Counted from the stretch's first letter, positions 15,630 to 23,613 are shown. The stretch is 32,337 nt of DNA from an uncultured Candidatus Saccharibacteria bacterium (GCA_948663575.1 CAPNAV010000012.1:1-32337); one strand, 5' to 3'. Program-made: numbers and translations. Notes: generated by a model not told the origin, from the letters alone.

Positions 15630-15725
15630 CTACAAAGTAAGTCTCTTTAACGTATTTTTATGAAAATCGTTACCAATAGCTCGTCGGTTTGGAAGTTTTG
15701 TGATGTGATATGGACAGGGCTGTGA

Positions 15726-15737
15726 TATACTGGAGGT
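15726..15737 (+). promoter_or_regulatory. -10 box and SD-like sequence of the FemAB gene
   Basis: TATACT (15726-15731) then GGAGGT directly before the ATG at 15738. The -10 to ATG gap is 6 nt, so a transcript would start at the ATG and the GGAGGT would not be in the mRNA; it also sits too close to the ATG to act as an SD. Confidence 0.5.
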
Positions 15738-16811
15738 ATGGATTTTGTGGAGTTGACTGAGGCGGAGCTGACGAAGGTAGATTTTGATTGTGATAATTTC
15801 TTGCAGAGTGCGGAAATGTATAGGCGATATAAAAAGTTGAACAGGGAAGCATATCTCGTGGGGGTGTGTGAGGAAAAAACTGGGAAAATTTTAGCGGCAG
15901 GGTTGATTTCTGGACGGGGTTGGCATTTTGGAAAGAAAATTTTTCGAGTGGCAGGGGGGTGGTTGATGGATTATGATGCGGAAAACGCGGAAGAGATTTT
16001 GGGGTTTATTTCAGAAAAGGCGGGCGAGTTTTGTAGGACAAAAGGCGGGATTGTATTGGAGATTTCCCCAAATATCATTAGTCAGACGAGGGATTTGCAT
16101 AATAATATTGTTCCGGGCGCGGAACATTTGGAGATAAAAAAGTATCTTGAGCAAATAAATTATAAATATTTAGGGGAGTATGAACAGGCTAAATGGATTT
16201 TTGTGTTGAATCTAGAGGGAAAAACTGCGGATGAGCTGTTCAAAAATTTTCGCCAGAATCATCGTTGGTTGATTCGGAGAGCGATGAAAGATGAAGTGAG
16301 AGTGCGAGAGCTGGGGATGGATGAGCTAGATATTCTGAAAAAGATTGCTGAGGAGGCGGGAGAGAGGCATGGTTTTAAAGATCCAGAGGTAGAATATTAT
16401 CGTTCGATGAAGGAGAGTTTTGGCGAAAAAGTGAAGTTTGTGGTGGCAGAGTTGCCGGCGGAGAAAATTGGCGGAAAAACTGGCGAATGGGTGCCGCTAG
16501 CAGCGTCGATGTTTGTAAATGATGGTCGAGAAATGGTGTATCTCTATAGTGGTTCGGTGCGAAAGATGCAGAAATATAGTGGGATATATTTGATTCAGTG
16601 GGAAATGATTCAGGAGGCGATAAAAACTGGCTGTCGGAGGTATAATTTTTATGGCACGAAGCCAATAGAGGGGAATGGGGTGTATCTTTTTAAACGGGGA
16701 TTTAAGGGGAATATGGAAGAGTTATTAGGAACGTTTGCTTTGCCGCTAAGCTGGATGGGGAAGATATATTTGATGCGAATTAGGAAGCAAGAGATGCGAG
16801 ACGTGAGATGA
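15738..16811 (+). CDS. FemAB-family peptidyltransferase (peptidoglycan interpeptide bridge)
   Basis: 357 residues resembling FemX/FemA/MurM tRNA-dependent aminoacyltransferases, which attach amino acids to the lysine side chain of lipid II. Two GNAT-like folds: the first has SGRGWHFGKKIFRVAGGWLMDY, and the second has FKNFRQNHRWLIRRAMK, the ligand strand LAASMFVNDGREMVYLYSGS and the family C-terminal signature YNFYGTKPIEGNGVYLFKRGF. There is no clear coiled-coil arm. The presence of a bridge-forming enzyme suggests a Gram-positive-type wall. It ends 60 bp before a small winged-helix gene and ends in TGA. Confidence 0.9.
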   Translation: MDFVELTEAELTKVDFDCDNFLQSAEMYRRYKKLNREAYLVGVCEEKTGKILAAGLISGRGWHFGKKIFRVAGGWLMDYDAENAEEILGFISEKAGEFCRTKGGIVLEISPNIISQTRDLHNNIVPGAEHLEIKKYLEQINYKYLGEYEQAKWIFVLNLEGKTADELFKNFRQNHRWLIRRAMKDEVRVRELGMDELDILKKIAEEAGERHGFKDPEVEYYRSMKESFGEKVKFVVAELPAEKIGGKTGEWVPLAASMFVNDGREMVYLYSGSVRKMQKYSGIYLIQWEMIQEAIKTGCRRYNFYGTKPIEGNGVYLFKRGFKGNMEELLGTFALPLSWMGKIYLMRIRKQEMRDVR

Positions 16812-16872
16812 GCGTGAGTGTGACTTGTAAAAAATACAACAGTGGAGTATAATTAAGGAAAAGGAGAGGAAA

Positions 16873-17172
16873 ATGCTAGATATTTTTATTACATCCCGAG
16901 TACGACGCAAAATTATTGTGGTGTTTGCGAAATATCCAGATTTTAAGACGCATGTGCGTGCGCTCTCGAAACTAATTAAGGAAGATCCGGGCAATATTCA
17001 GCGAGAATTACAGAGATTGGAGCGAGGCGGATTTTTGCTAGTGACGCAAAAGGGAAATACAAAAATTTATCAGATGAATAAGCAATTTCCGTTACTGAAG
17101 GAACTGCAAAGCATGGTAATTAAATCCCAACAGATGTCAAAGATTAATAAAACCGACCGAACGATTGGGTGA
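16873..17172 (+). CDS. Small winged-helix DNA-binding protein
   Basis: 99 residues, nearly all one ArsR/MarR-like winged helix: SRVRRKIIVVFAKYPD, LSKLIKEDPGNIQRELQRLERGGFLLVTQKGNTKIYQMNKQFPLLKEL (recognition helix about residues 42-54, wing GNTKIYQ). There are no metal-binding cysteines. TATAAT is about 20 nt upstream and GGAGAGG forms the SD. Its stop overlaps the recJ start by 4 nt (GTGA), so the two are translationally coupled. Its target is unknown. Confidence 0.9.
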   Translation: MLDIFITSRVRRKIIVVFAKYPDFKTHVRALSKLIKEDPGNIQRELQRLERGGFLLVTQKGNTKIYQMNKQFPLLKELQSMVIKSQQMSKINKTDRTIG

Positions 17173-18833
17173 GTGGGCTTTTTGAGGAGTTGTTGAGAGT
17201 TAGAGGGGTGGATGCGAGTTTTTTGTGTCCAGAATATGAGGATTCGGTGGATCCTTTTTTGTTGCCAGACATGGATAAAGCGGTGGAGAGAGTAAAAAAG
17301 GCCGCTCAGAGTAAGGAAAAGGTATTGATTTATGGTGATTATGATGTTGATGGGGTGACAGCTAGCGCGGCTCTGTATGATACTTTAAAAATGGCAGGAG
17401 TGATGGAAGCGGATATTATGCTGCCGAATCGATTTTTGGACGGATATGGAATGAGTAAAAAAGTTGTTCAGAAAACGGCTGAGGAGGGGGTAAAATTAGT
17501 GTTCACGGTGGATTGCGGGAGTAGGAACCATGAGATTATAGAGGAACTGGCGGAGAATGGGGTGGAAACGGTGGTGACGGATCATCATGAGTGTGGATGG
17601 GGTGATGCTGTGTCGGTGGGCAGTTCAAAACCAACAGGAGCTTGGGAAAATGGTGGGCCGAGGGCGGTGGCGGTGGTGAATCCAAAAAGAAAAGATTTGG
17701 AATGTCCGGCGGAATTTAAAAATTTGGCGGGGGTGGGGGTAGTGTTTAAGCTGGCGCAAGCTTTGGTGAAAAGCGGATTGATTCGTGAGGGGCAAGAGAA
17801 GTGGTTGCTAGACTTGACAATGATCGGGACGATTTGTGATAGTATGGTGTTGACAGGGGAGAATCGGCGGATTTGTTATTATGGCAGGAAAGTAATAGAA
17901 AAAACGCGACGACAGGGATTGAAAGAATTGCTGAAAGCGGCTGGAGTCAAGAAATTGAGTGGGGATGCGATTGGATACCAGATTGGGCCGCGTTTGAATG
18001 CGGCGGGAAGAATGGAGACGGCGGAGAAGGCGCTAGGACTTTTGATGGCGGATAGCCGACCTGAGGCGGCAAAACGAGCATCGGAACTAGAAGAATTGAA
18101 TAAAAAACGAAAAACACAGCAGCAAGCCGCACTAGACGAGATTCGTGAGAGGGGAATTGGGGATGATCCAGTGATTGTAGTGCAAGGGGATTGGCATGAG
18201 GGGGTGCTAGGAATTATTGCAGGGCGATTAGTCGAGGAATATCGTCGGCCGGCGTTTGTGCTAGCAGAGGCGAATGGGTTCTTGAAGGGGTCGGGGAGAA
18301 GTTTTGGTGATTTTAATCTGGCGGCGGCGTTGGATGTTTGTAGAGAATATTTAGTGGGCGGTGGCGGCCATGCGGAGGCGTGTGGAGTGACGATCGAGCG
18401 GGATAATTTTGAGCGTTTTCGGGAGGCAGTGAATCTGTATTACGAGAGTCTGAAATTAGAGAATCAAGAGCGATTTCTAGAAGTGAAAGAGGATCTGGAA
18501 GTGCGGGATTTTGGGGATTTGACACTGGAGCTGATTGAGGAAATGCGAAAATTGGAGCCTTATGGGACAGGGAATGAGGAGCCGGTGTTTTTGTTGCCAG
18601 AAGTGAGGGTAATAGAGGCGGCAAAATTGGGGAGTGAGGGACAGCATTTGCGACTGACGGTTTGGGATCAGTATGGGAAGAATCTTAAGCTGATGTGTTT
18701 TTCGGCGCCAGAGAAGTATTTGCGGCTTAGAGGTGGGGAGATTGTGAATGTATGGGTGACGTTGGGGGAGAATGAGTTTAGGGGGTTGAGGAGTGTGGAG
18801 GGGAGGATTTTGAAGTTGAGGTATGCTGAGTAG
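17169..18833 (+). CDS. recJ: Single-stranded-DNA-specific exonuclease RecJ
   Basis: 554 residues, similar to typical RecJ (about 560-580). DHH phosphoesterase that degrades ssDNA 5' to 3' in recombination and repair. Motifs: YGDYDVDG (55-62), TVDCGSRNHE (113-122), VTDHHECG (136-143), GPRLNAAGRM (about 273-282), and the DHHA1 GGGGHAEACG near residue 400, then an OB-like C-terminal domain. The start is GTG at 17169 overlapping the winged-helix stop. The second cassette island follows the stop. RecJ-dependent recombination is a plausible partner of cassette gene conversion, but RecJ is a general enzyme and adjacency is not evidence. Confidence 0.97.
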   Translation: MSGLFEELLRVRGVDASFLCPEYEDSVDPFLLPDMDKAVERVKKAAQSKEKVLIYGDYDVDGVTASAALYDTLKMAGVMEADIMLPNRFLDGYGMSKKVVQKTAEEGVKLVFTVDCGSRNHEIIEELAENGVETVVTDHHECGWGDAVSVGSSKPTGAWENGGPRAVAVVNPKRKDLECPAEFKNLAGVGVVFKLAQALVKSGLIREGQEKWLLDLTMIGTICDSMVLTGENRRICYYGRKVIEKTRRQGLKELLKAAGVKKLSGDAIGYQIGPRLNAAGRMETAEKALGLLMADSRPEAAKRASELEELNKKRKTQQQAALDEIRERGIGDDPVIVVQGDWHEGVLGIIAGRLVEEYRRPAFVLAEANGFLKGSGRSFGDFNLAAALDVCREYLVGGGGHAEACGVTIERDNFERFREAVNLYYESLKLENQERFLEVKEDLEVRDFGDLTLELIEEMRKLEPYGTGNEEPVFLLPEVRVIEAAKLGSEGQHLRLTVWDQYGKNLKLMCFSAPEKYLRLRGGEIVNVWVTLGENEFRGLRSVEGRILKLRYAE

Positions 18834-18846
18834 GGTACTGTTTTTT

Positions 18847-19314
18847 CAAACCATAGTTTGTGAGAAACGGTATGGCAAGTAGCTTCAGCAGGCTATCTTG
18901 CGAGAAATGTATGGTAAATGGCTCCAGTAGACTATCTTGTGAAGGGCGCTTAGTTAATGCCCTTCTCTCCAAACCGTAGTTTGTGAGAATGACGTGGCAG
19001 CTCCAGCAGGCTACCTTGCGAGGGACGCGTCGATGACGCCCGTCTTCGCTACGCTCAGATTTGCGGGTGTCGTCTCGGAAAAGAAAGTGAAACTTTCTTT
19101 TCTCTCATCTCCTACGCGATTCGTCACAGGGTCATCGCGCTGCATGCTCGCTCGTAAGCTCCGCACCCCCTCGCAAGGTAGCCTGCTGGACTATAGATCT
19201 ATAATCTCCCTACAATGCCAGGAGTAGGAGACTTTTCCATAAAGCTAGGATGAGGTGACAAGGTTGCTACCTATACTACACTAGATATTGCTACAATATG
19301 TTGTTCGCCAAGAA
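18847..19314. repeat. Repeat element B (copy of element A)
   Basis: Noncoding repeat, the partner of 8901-9289. 18854-18904 match element A perfectly and 19183-19314 closely. The centre differs: here a perfect 23-bp inverted repeat (19002-19024 with 19168-19190) encloses 143 bp that contain another hairpin, GAAAAGAAAGT/ACTTTCTTTTC (19078-19102), like the one at 384-407. A small open frame over it is not shared in frame with element A. It lies between recJ and cassette 7. No tRNA-like or riboswitch fold was recognised. Confidence 0.8.
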
Positions 19315-19405
19315 GGAGGAATAATAAAGTCTGTAATGTAAGTAAGGATCTAGAATAGAATTGAAAAACACAGTCAGAAGTAAAACCAGAAGCAGAATCT
19401 TATCA

Positions 19406-19732
19406 TTATCCATTATTAGTAGAGACTAGGCAGCGGAGGGAATAGGCTTTAGCTCGAGTAGCGTTTTCATCTTCGAAGTATGACGGTAGAAGTACATTGC
19501 CGCCAGAGGGGCTAATTATGAAATAATAAATGTTTGATGGTTTTTGAGATGTTGAGGATGAGAGTGCGCTATGACTTCCTCGTGAGTCTGCGATAATGTT
19601 TTGATAATATATTCCGCCATTGAGATTGATGAACAAAGGCGATAGTCTCGGATTATGAGTGGCTGAACTGAATTCTGGAAAAATAATGCCAACATTAGAC
19701 CAGCCGGTATCAGTAACTTCATCGCTCACCAA
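19406..19732 (-). pseudogene. Cassette 7: silent Fib_succ_major-like domain
   Basis: Intact from LVSDE (19732) to RCLVSTNNG-TAA. Landmarks: SATHN, LSPLFINLNGG, ADSRGSHSALSSS (where others have W), IYYFII, and YSLRCL. An in-frame GTG upstream (19750) adds a few residues (MIAQIN) but has no SD. It is the cassette nearest element B. Confidence 0.72.
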
Positions 19733-19773
19733 ATTTATCTGCGCTATCACGCAGAAAAAGCTTCGTCAGCTCT

Positions 19774-19798
19774 AATAATAAAGCAAGACTTTATTATT
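19774..19798. repeat. Hairpin of the island family
   Basis: The arms AATAATAAAG (19774-19783) and CTTTATTATT (19789-19798), followed by ACTCGCGTTCCT. The hairpin at 430-454 has the same arms and the same downstream linker, so both belong to one repeat family. It sits between cassettes 7 and 8. Confidence 0.7.
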
Positions 19799-19820
19799 AC
19801 TCGCGTTCCTCGCTTTATCA

Positions 19821-20123
19821 TCATCCATTATTAGTAGAGACTAGGCAGCGGAGGGAATAGGCTTGTCGGCGAGAGTCCTTGCTGGATGGCCAAGTGGTGT
19901 CTGGATAAATGCAAAGGTAATAGGCGAATATATCCCAAATAGCGTCTGGTGAATACCAACGTCCATATAAACCGCGATCCTGTAGTATTCCACTAGATTC
20001 TGTTCCGACGCGACCAAAGAATAGTGGAGCCAAGGCGGCATTATAAGTTGCTCCTATACCTTCTGGCAAAGTAACTCCGGCATTTGCATTATATGCATCA
20101 GTAGCCTCTCTATCGCTCACCAA
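19821..20123 (-). pseudogene. Cassette 8: silent Fib_succ_major-like domain
   Basis: Intact 100 codons, LVSDREATDAYNANAG...AYSLRCLVSTNNG, ending in TGA. Landmarks: GVTLP, GATYN, LAPLFFGR, YYLCIY, DSRRQAYSLRCL. No SD or promoter. It is divergent from cassette 9 across about 310 bp that contain a 26-nt palindrome. Confidence 0.72.
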
Positions 20124-20283
20124 ATGAAATTAAGGGAACATAGGTAACTGTATATTGTTTTTAGAATTGGCGCAAGCTTTATAATTTCTGCCTTTTTAAA
20201 CCCTCAAAAACCGAACAAAACCTGATCTGCGGATCAAGTTTTAGGGTATTTTACGATTCAGTCACCCCTGTTAGCTATTTTTA

Positions 20284-20309
20284 AAACCTTAAACCTAGGT
20301 TTAAGGTTT
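20284..20309. repeat. 26-nt perfect palindrome between divergent cassettes
   Basis: AAACCTTAAACCT followed directly by AGGTTTAAGGTTT, with a central CCTAGG. It lies midway in the 312-bp gap between cassettes 8 and 9. The rest of that gap is AT-rich, with another hairpin around GATCTGCGGATC (about 20232) and two CCGAACAAA copies. No gene is visible in it. Confidence 0.7.
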
Positions 20310-20435
20310 ACCCGAACAAAGGTTTCGGCTATTTTTCTTGGATTTTCTTGTATTTTTTAGGAATTTTACTGTCAGAAAAGACCGAATTTTCTGAGTTTTT
20401 AGTCGTAAAAAGATTCACGGTACATTAAAATGTTT

Positions 20436-20750
20436 TTGGTGAGCGATGATGATAGCGGTAACAGTTCAGCAAATCGTGGACTGACTCTGCCGGAGGAGGT
20501 CGGTGCAACTCATAATGCTGGGTTTTCGCCGCTATATCTTACGCGTAGTGGTAATGCCAATGGAAGCAACATCGGGGAACGAAGCCTCTCTAATCAACTT
20601 TGGAGTAATATTGCACATAGCTTTGGTACGACAGTAGGCTATTATGCAAATCTTCAAAATATTAATTCACAAAACACCCTTCCATCCCTAAAATTTCCAC
20701 GTTTTTATGCCTACACCCTCCGCTGCCTAGTCTCTACTAATAATGGATAA
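20436..20750 (+). pseudogene. Cassette 9: silent Fib_succ_major-like domain
   Basis: Intact from LVSDDDSG to RCLVSTNNG-TAA, with the invariant block at 20721-20743. An ATG two codons upstream (20430) would give 106 residues, but no SD or promoter is evident and there is no signal peptide. Landmarks: GLTLP, GATHN, FSPLYLTRSG, LWSN, YYANL, YTLRCL. It is the only plus-strand cassette in this island. Confidence 0.72.
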
Positions 20751-21106
20751 TGATAAATGACATAAAGAGTTGCCTGTTATTGCGGACTGTGGTAAAAGTT
20801 AGACGATTCATAGACTCTCCTTTGATTATAATGAGAATTAACTCAAAGTGGCAATGTATGGCGGAAAGGCCGATGGTTGATTATATATCAAGTAGTTTGG
20901 TAGGTATTGTATGGTATTTTTAATAAAATATCGATTGGAGAGTTTTTGCAGTCGATATTATGGGGGCTTGTAGGCATATTACTAAAGGTTCTACTACTGG
21001 ATGTCATCTCGTAAAATTGAAGTGTGGACTGTAATTTTTGATTTTTACAGCAGCGCAATACGCTTCCTGCGGTGACGTTTCGAAGGCTGAAAATCGGGTT
21101 AGAGGC
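20751..21106. other. Gene-poor stretch after cassette 9
   Basis: No convincing ORF. It contains a TATAAT-like box at 20827-20832 and an inverted repeat AATATCGA (20927-20934) / TCGATATT (20952-20959). It could encode a small RNA; nothing recognisable was found. Confidence 0.4.
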
Positions 21107-21140
21107 ATAAAATAATCTCTGGATGATTCCAGAGATTATT
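21107..21140 (-). terminator. Terminator of rpsU
   Basis: A 13-bp perfect stem, 21111-21123 with 21128-21140 and a 4-nt loop, directly after the rpsU stop on the minus strand with a TTTAT tail. Confidence 0.88.
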
Positions 21141-21141
21141 T

Positions 21142-21360
21142 CTACTTGAGCCCTAGGCGCATACGTTCGGCCTTCTCGGCGCGGCGGATTTCGCGGATAA
21201 TTGCTTTATTGCGACGCTCACGCTTGGAAATTGGCTTAGAAAAACGCATCTGCGACTTCTTGAGAGGCATGATACCACTCTGCAAAACCTTGCGGTTGAA
21301 CCGACGGATGAGGTTTTCATTGGCCTCGTTCTGGTCTTTTCTCGTTACTTTGATTGCCAT
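21142..21360 (-). CDS. rpsU: 30S ribosomal protein S21
   Basis: 72 residues, the size of bS21. The pattern ENLIRRFNRKVLQSGIMPLKKSQMRFSKPISKRERRNKA matches the family (basic helices, RRF.R.....GI, ...KPS.KR.R). It binds near the 3' end of 16S rRNA in the small subunit. TATAAT lies 9 nt before the ATG with no SD, so the leader is a few bases at most. It stands alone, flanked by long gene-poor stretches. Confidence 0.93.
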   Translation of the reverse strand: MAIKVTRKDQNEANENLIRRFNRKVLQSGIMPLKKSQMRFSKPISKRERRNKAIIREIRRAEKAERMRLGLK

Positions 21361-21748
21361 ATATTCTGCATTATATCAAACTTCCTCTAATCTGCCAACC
21401 CCTAAAAGGGAAATTCAGGTGATTTTGGTAGACGTTAGACTCAGGATGAGGCTGCGAATAGTATTGTTGATTGAGGGCGTATAATAATTGCAATAGAGGA
21501 TGGGGTTGTTCGGGGAGAGTGCGCGCCTGTTCGTATACGATGATGAATTAGGGATTGCCGTTGTTGACATATTATGCGTTGCGATTGGAGATCGTTTTGA
21601 GATGTTATTTGAAGATTTTGGCTTATGAGAGTTGATTGAGAATGATTATTACTGATGGATTTAAATGTGCAATATGATAGTAATGGCGTGAGTGAGAGAT
21701 GATGGGGCATGTTTTTGGTGTAATTATTTCTAAGCCAAAGGTTTATGA
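21361..21748. other. Gene-poor stretch between rpsU and the adk operon
   Basis: About 390 bp with the rpsU promoter at its left edge. I see no coding signal and no recognisable RNA family. A TATAAT-like box near 21480 may start an unannotated transcript, but that is weak. Confidence 0.4.
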
Positions 21749-21754
21749 TATAAT
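21749..21754 (+). promoter_or_regulatory. -10 box of the membrane protein-adk-map operon
   Basis: TATAAT, 14 nt before the ATG at 21769, leaving a leader of about 7 nt. Confidence 0.5.
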
Positions 21755-21768
21755 ATGGGGTAGAAAAT

Positions 21769-22257
21769 ATGCAGGATCAGGCTAAAATTTCAAAATATCA
21801 GCAAATTAAGAGATATTTTTTGACTGCGATGGTGGCATTGTTGTCGCTTAGTGCGATGCTTGGAATAAGTATGGTACTACTTGGGTCATTCTCGTGGGAG
21901 GTAGTGAAGGTGATTGGAACGACGATTACCTTGGGAATTTCTGCGTTGTTGATGTCGGGAAGTGTGGCGAGGCTAAATGAGCGGTCGCTGGTGCGAGTAT
22001 TGATGTGGATAGCGTTGGTGGCGAATCTTTTGGTGACATTGTATGTAATTTTGGGGATTTGGAGCGCTTTTAGTGATAGTTGCGGTTGGGCTGAGTATGG
22101 CAGTACTCGTACGAGGGGCTGGCGGAGTTTGATGGAAAATATGCTAAAGATTTTCCTGATTTGTTTGAATATGGCATTTAGTTTGTCGATGGTAGACGAG
22201 CAGGCGTTGCGGGCGAAAATAGCAGCAGATCAAATGGAAAAAATAGGAGGAAAATAG
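21769..22257 (+). CDS. Four-helix membrane protein, unknown function
   Basis: 162 residues with four predicted TM segments (about 16-38, 43-64, 74-100 and 125-143) and a short cytoplasmic C-terminal helix (DEQALRAKIAADQMEKIGGK). The family was not recognised. It is the first gene of an operon; its stop codon abuts the adk ATG and it contains the adk SD. It occupies the position that secY often has upstream of adk-map, but its size and sequence are not SecY. Confidence 0.85.
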   Translation: MQDQAKISKYQQIKRYFLTAMVALLSLSAMLGISMVLLGSFSWEVVKVIGTTITLGISALLMSGSVARLNERSLVRVLMWIALVANLLVTLYVILGIWSAFSDSCGWAEYGSTRTRGWRSLMENMLKIFLICLNMAFSLSMVDEQALRAKIAADQMEKIGGK

Positions 22258-22779
22258 ATGATTGTATTAATGGGGTTGGCGGGGTCTGGTAAGAGTACGC
22301 AGGGGCAGATGTTGGCAGAAAGAACGGGGCGGGTGTGGCTTTCGGCAGGGCAGGTGTTGCGGAATACCGGGAAGTATGATGAGATTTTGAAATCTGGGCA
22401 GTTGGTGGATGATATGCTGACGGTAAAACTGATGGCGGAGGAAATGGCGCGTGTAGTGAGGCGTGGGCAAGATGCGGTTTTGGACGGATTTCCGAGAGAT
22501 ATTGAGCAGGCGGAATGGATTGCGGAGAATATTGCCTCGGCGATTAATGTGGTGGTAAAAATCAACGTACCAAAGGATGAACTTTATCGTCGATTAGAGC
22601 AGCGGGGGCGCGCGGATGATACAAGAGAGGCGATAGAGAAGCGATTCGCGGTTGTTGAGCAGAATTTGCATGCAGTTTGCGAAATTTTGGCGGCTAAAGG
22701 GATTAGAATTACGGAGATAGATGGTGTGGGCACGGTGGAAGAAGTTTTTGAGCGACTAAAAGAAGCAATAGGAGAATAG
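22258..22779 (+). CDS. adk: Adenylate kinase, short form
   Basis: 173 residues. Converts ATP + AMP to 2 ADP. P-loop GLAGSGKSTQGQ (7-18), NMP-binding SAGQVLRNTG and DGFPRDIEQAEW (about 80-91), and RGRADDTREAIEKR (about 118-131) where the LID arginines lie. The LID insertion is absent, as in short-type nucleoside monophosphate kinases; AMP specificity is assumed. SD AGGAGG at 22245-22250. map follows 5 bp later. Confidence 0.88.
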   Translation: MIVLMGLAGSGKSTQGQMLAERTGRVWLSAGQVLRNTGKYDEILKSGQLVDDMLTVKLMAEEMARVVRRGQDAVLDGFPRDIEQAEWIAENIASAINVVVKINVPKDELYRRLEQRGRADDTREAIEKRFAVVEQNLHAVCEILAAKGIRITEIDGVGTVEEVFERLKEAIGE

Positions 22780-22784
22780 ATAAG

Positions 22785-23555
22785 ATGAATAAAAAAGTTG
22801 CACAGACAGAGAATTTACAAGAAAAAATTGCGGCGATGCGAGCGGGAGGGGAGATTTTGGGCAGGTTGTTAAAAGATTTGCGCGAATATGTGCAGCCGGG
22901 GATGACCGGTAAAGAAATTGATGCTTGGGTGCGAGCGGAAATCGTAAAGCGGGGCGCAAAGGTAGCGTATGATTATCTAGACGAGGATTTTCCGGGAGCG
23001 ATTTGTATTTCTGTGAATGATACATTGGTGCACGGGACGCCGAATGAGGAGGTTCTAGAAGAGGGAGATAAGGTTTCTTTTGATTTGGATATTCTTTATC
23101 AGGGGTACTATACGGATGCGGCGTTCACGATGTTGGTCGGGAATAAAGGTTCGGCAGCGGTCAAGGCGATGATTAAGACGACCGAGAATGCAATGTGGGC
23201 GGGAATTAATGAGGTGCGACCGGGTGTAAAAATCGGGGATATTAGTTTTGCGGTGGAAAAAGTGCTTAGGAAAGGGAAATTGGGGGTGATTGAGAATTAT
23301 GTGGGGCATGGAATTGGACGAGAAATGCATATGGAGCCAGATGTGCCAAATTATGGGGTGAGGGGGCATGGTTATACCTTGCAAGTGGGGGATACGATTT
23401 GTATTGAGCCGATGTCGTGTCTAGGGAAGCCGGCTAATTATATAGATGAGACGAGCTGGTCGGTAAAGATGAAAGACGGGTCGATTGGATGCCATTGCGA
23501 AAATACGGTATTAGTGACTGAGGAAGGTTGCGAAGTCTTAACGGATTGGCGATAA
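22785..23555 (+). CDS. map: Methionine aminopeptidase, type I
   Basis: 256 residues. Removes N-terminal Met after deformylation, so it works with Def and Fmt of this window. The metal-ligand residues are visible: FDLDILYQGYYTDAAFT (two Asp), GHGIGREMHMEP (His), CIEPM (Glu) and HCENTVLVT (Glu). There is no N-terminal zinc-finger extension. An AGGAG SD lies about 10 nt upstream. It ends the operon, followed by a strong terminator. Confidence 0.97.
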   Translation: MNKKVAQTENLQEKIAAMRAGGEILGRLLKDLREYVQPGMTGKEIDAWVRAEIVKRGAKVAYDYLDEDFPGAICISVNDTLVHGTPNEEVLEEGDKVSFDLDILYQGYYTDAAFTMLVGNKGSAAVKAMIKTTENAMWAGINEVRPGVKIGDISFAVEKVLRKGKLGVIENYVGHGIGREMHMEPDVPNYGVRGHGYTLQVGDTICIEPMSCLGKPANYIDETSWSVKMKDGSIGCHCENTVLVTEEGCEVLTDWR

Positions 23556-23565
23556 GAAAGGCAAG

Positions 23566-23594
23566 AAAAAGGCCTGCAAGTTGCAGACCTTTTT
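23566..23594 (+). terminator. Terminator of the adk-map operon
   Basis: AAAAAGG-C-CTGCAA pairs with TTGCAG-A-CCTTTTT (one mismatch, tiny loop), with a T-tract on both strands. It may serve both map and the convergent surface-protein gene. Confidence 0.8.
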
Positions 23595-23613
23595 GAAAAG
23601 AACTAGGAGGATG

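Noticed and set aside
18994..19227. 77-codon frame over element B
   Set aside because: Same reason; it ends early relative to the frame in element A.
639..20750. Diversity-generating retroelement
   Set aside because: No reverse transcriptase or template repeat in the window, and cassettes differ throughout and in length, not mainly at adenine positions. A retroelement elsewhere in the genome cannot be excluded.
20980..21060. SRP RNA or tmRNA in the gap before rpsU
   Set aside because: The conserved cores of these RNAs were looked for and not found.
22258..22779. Shikimate or cytidylate kinase instead of adenylate kinase
   Set aside because: DGFPRD and the RGRADDT region fit the adenylate kinase family, and the adk-map order supports it.
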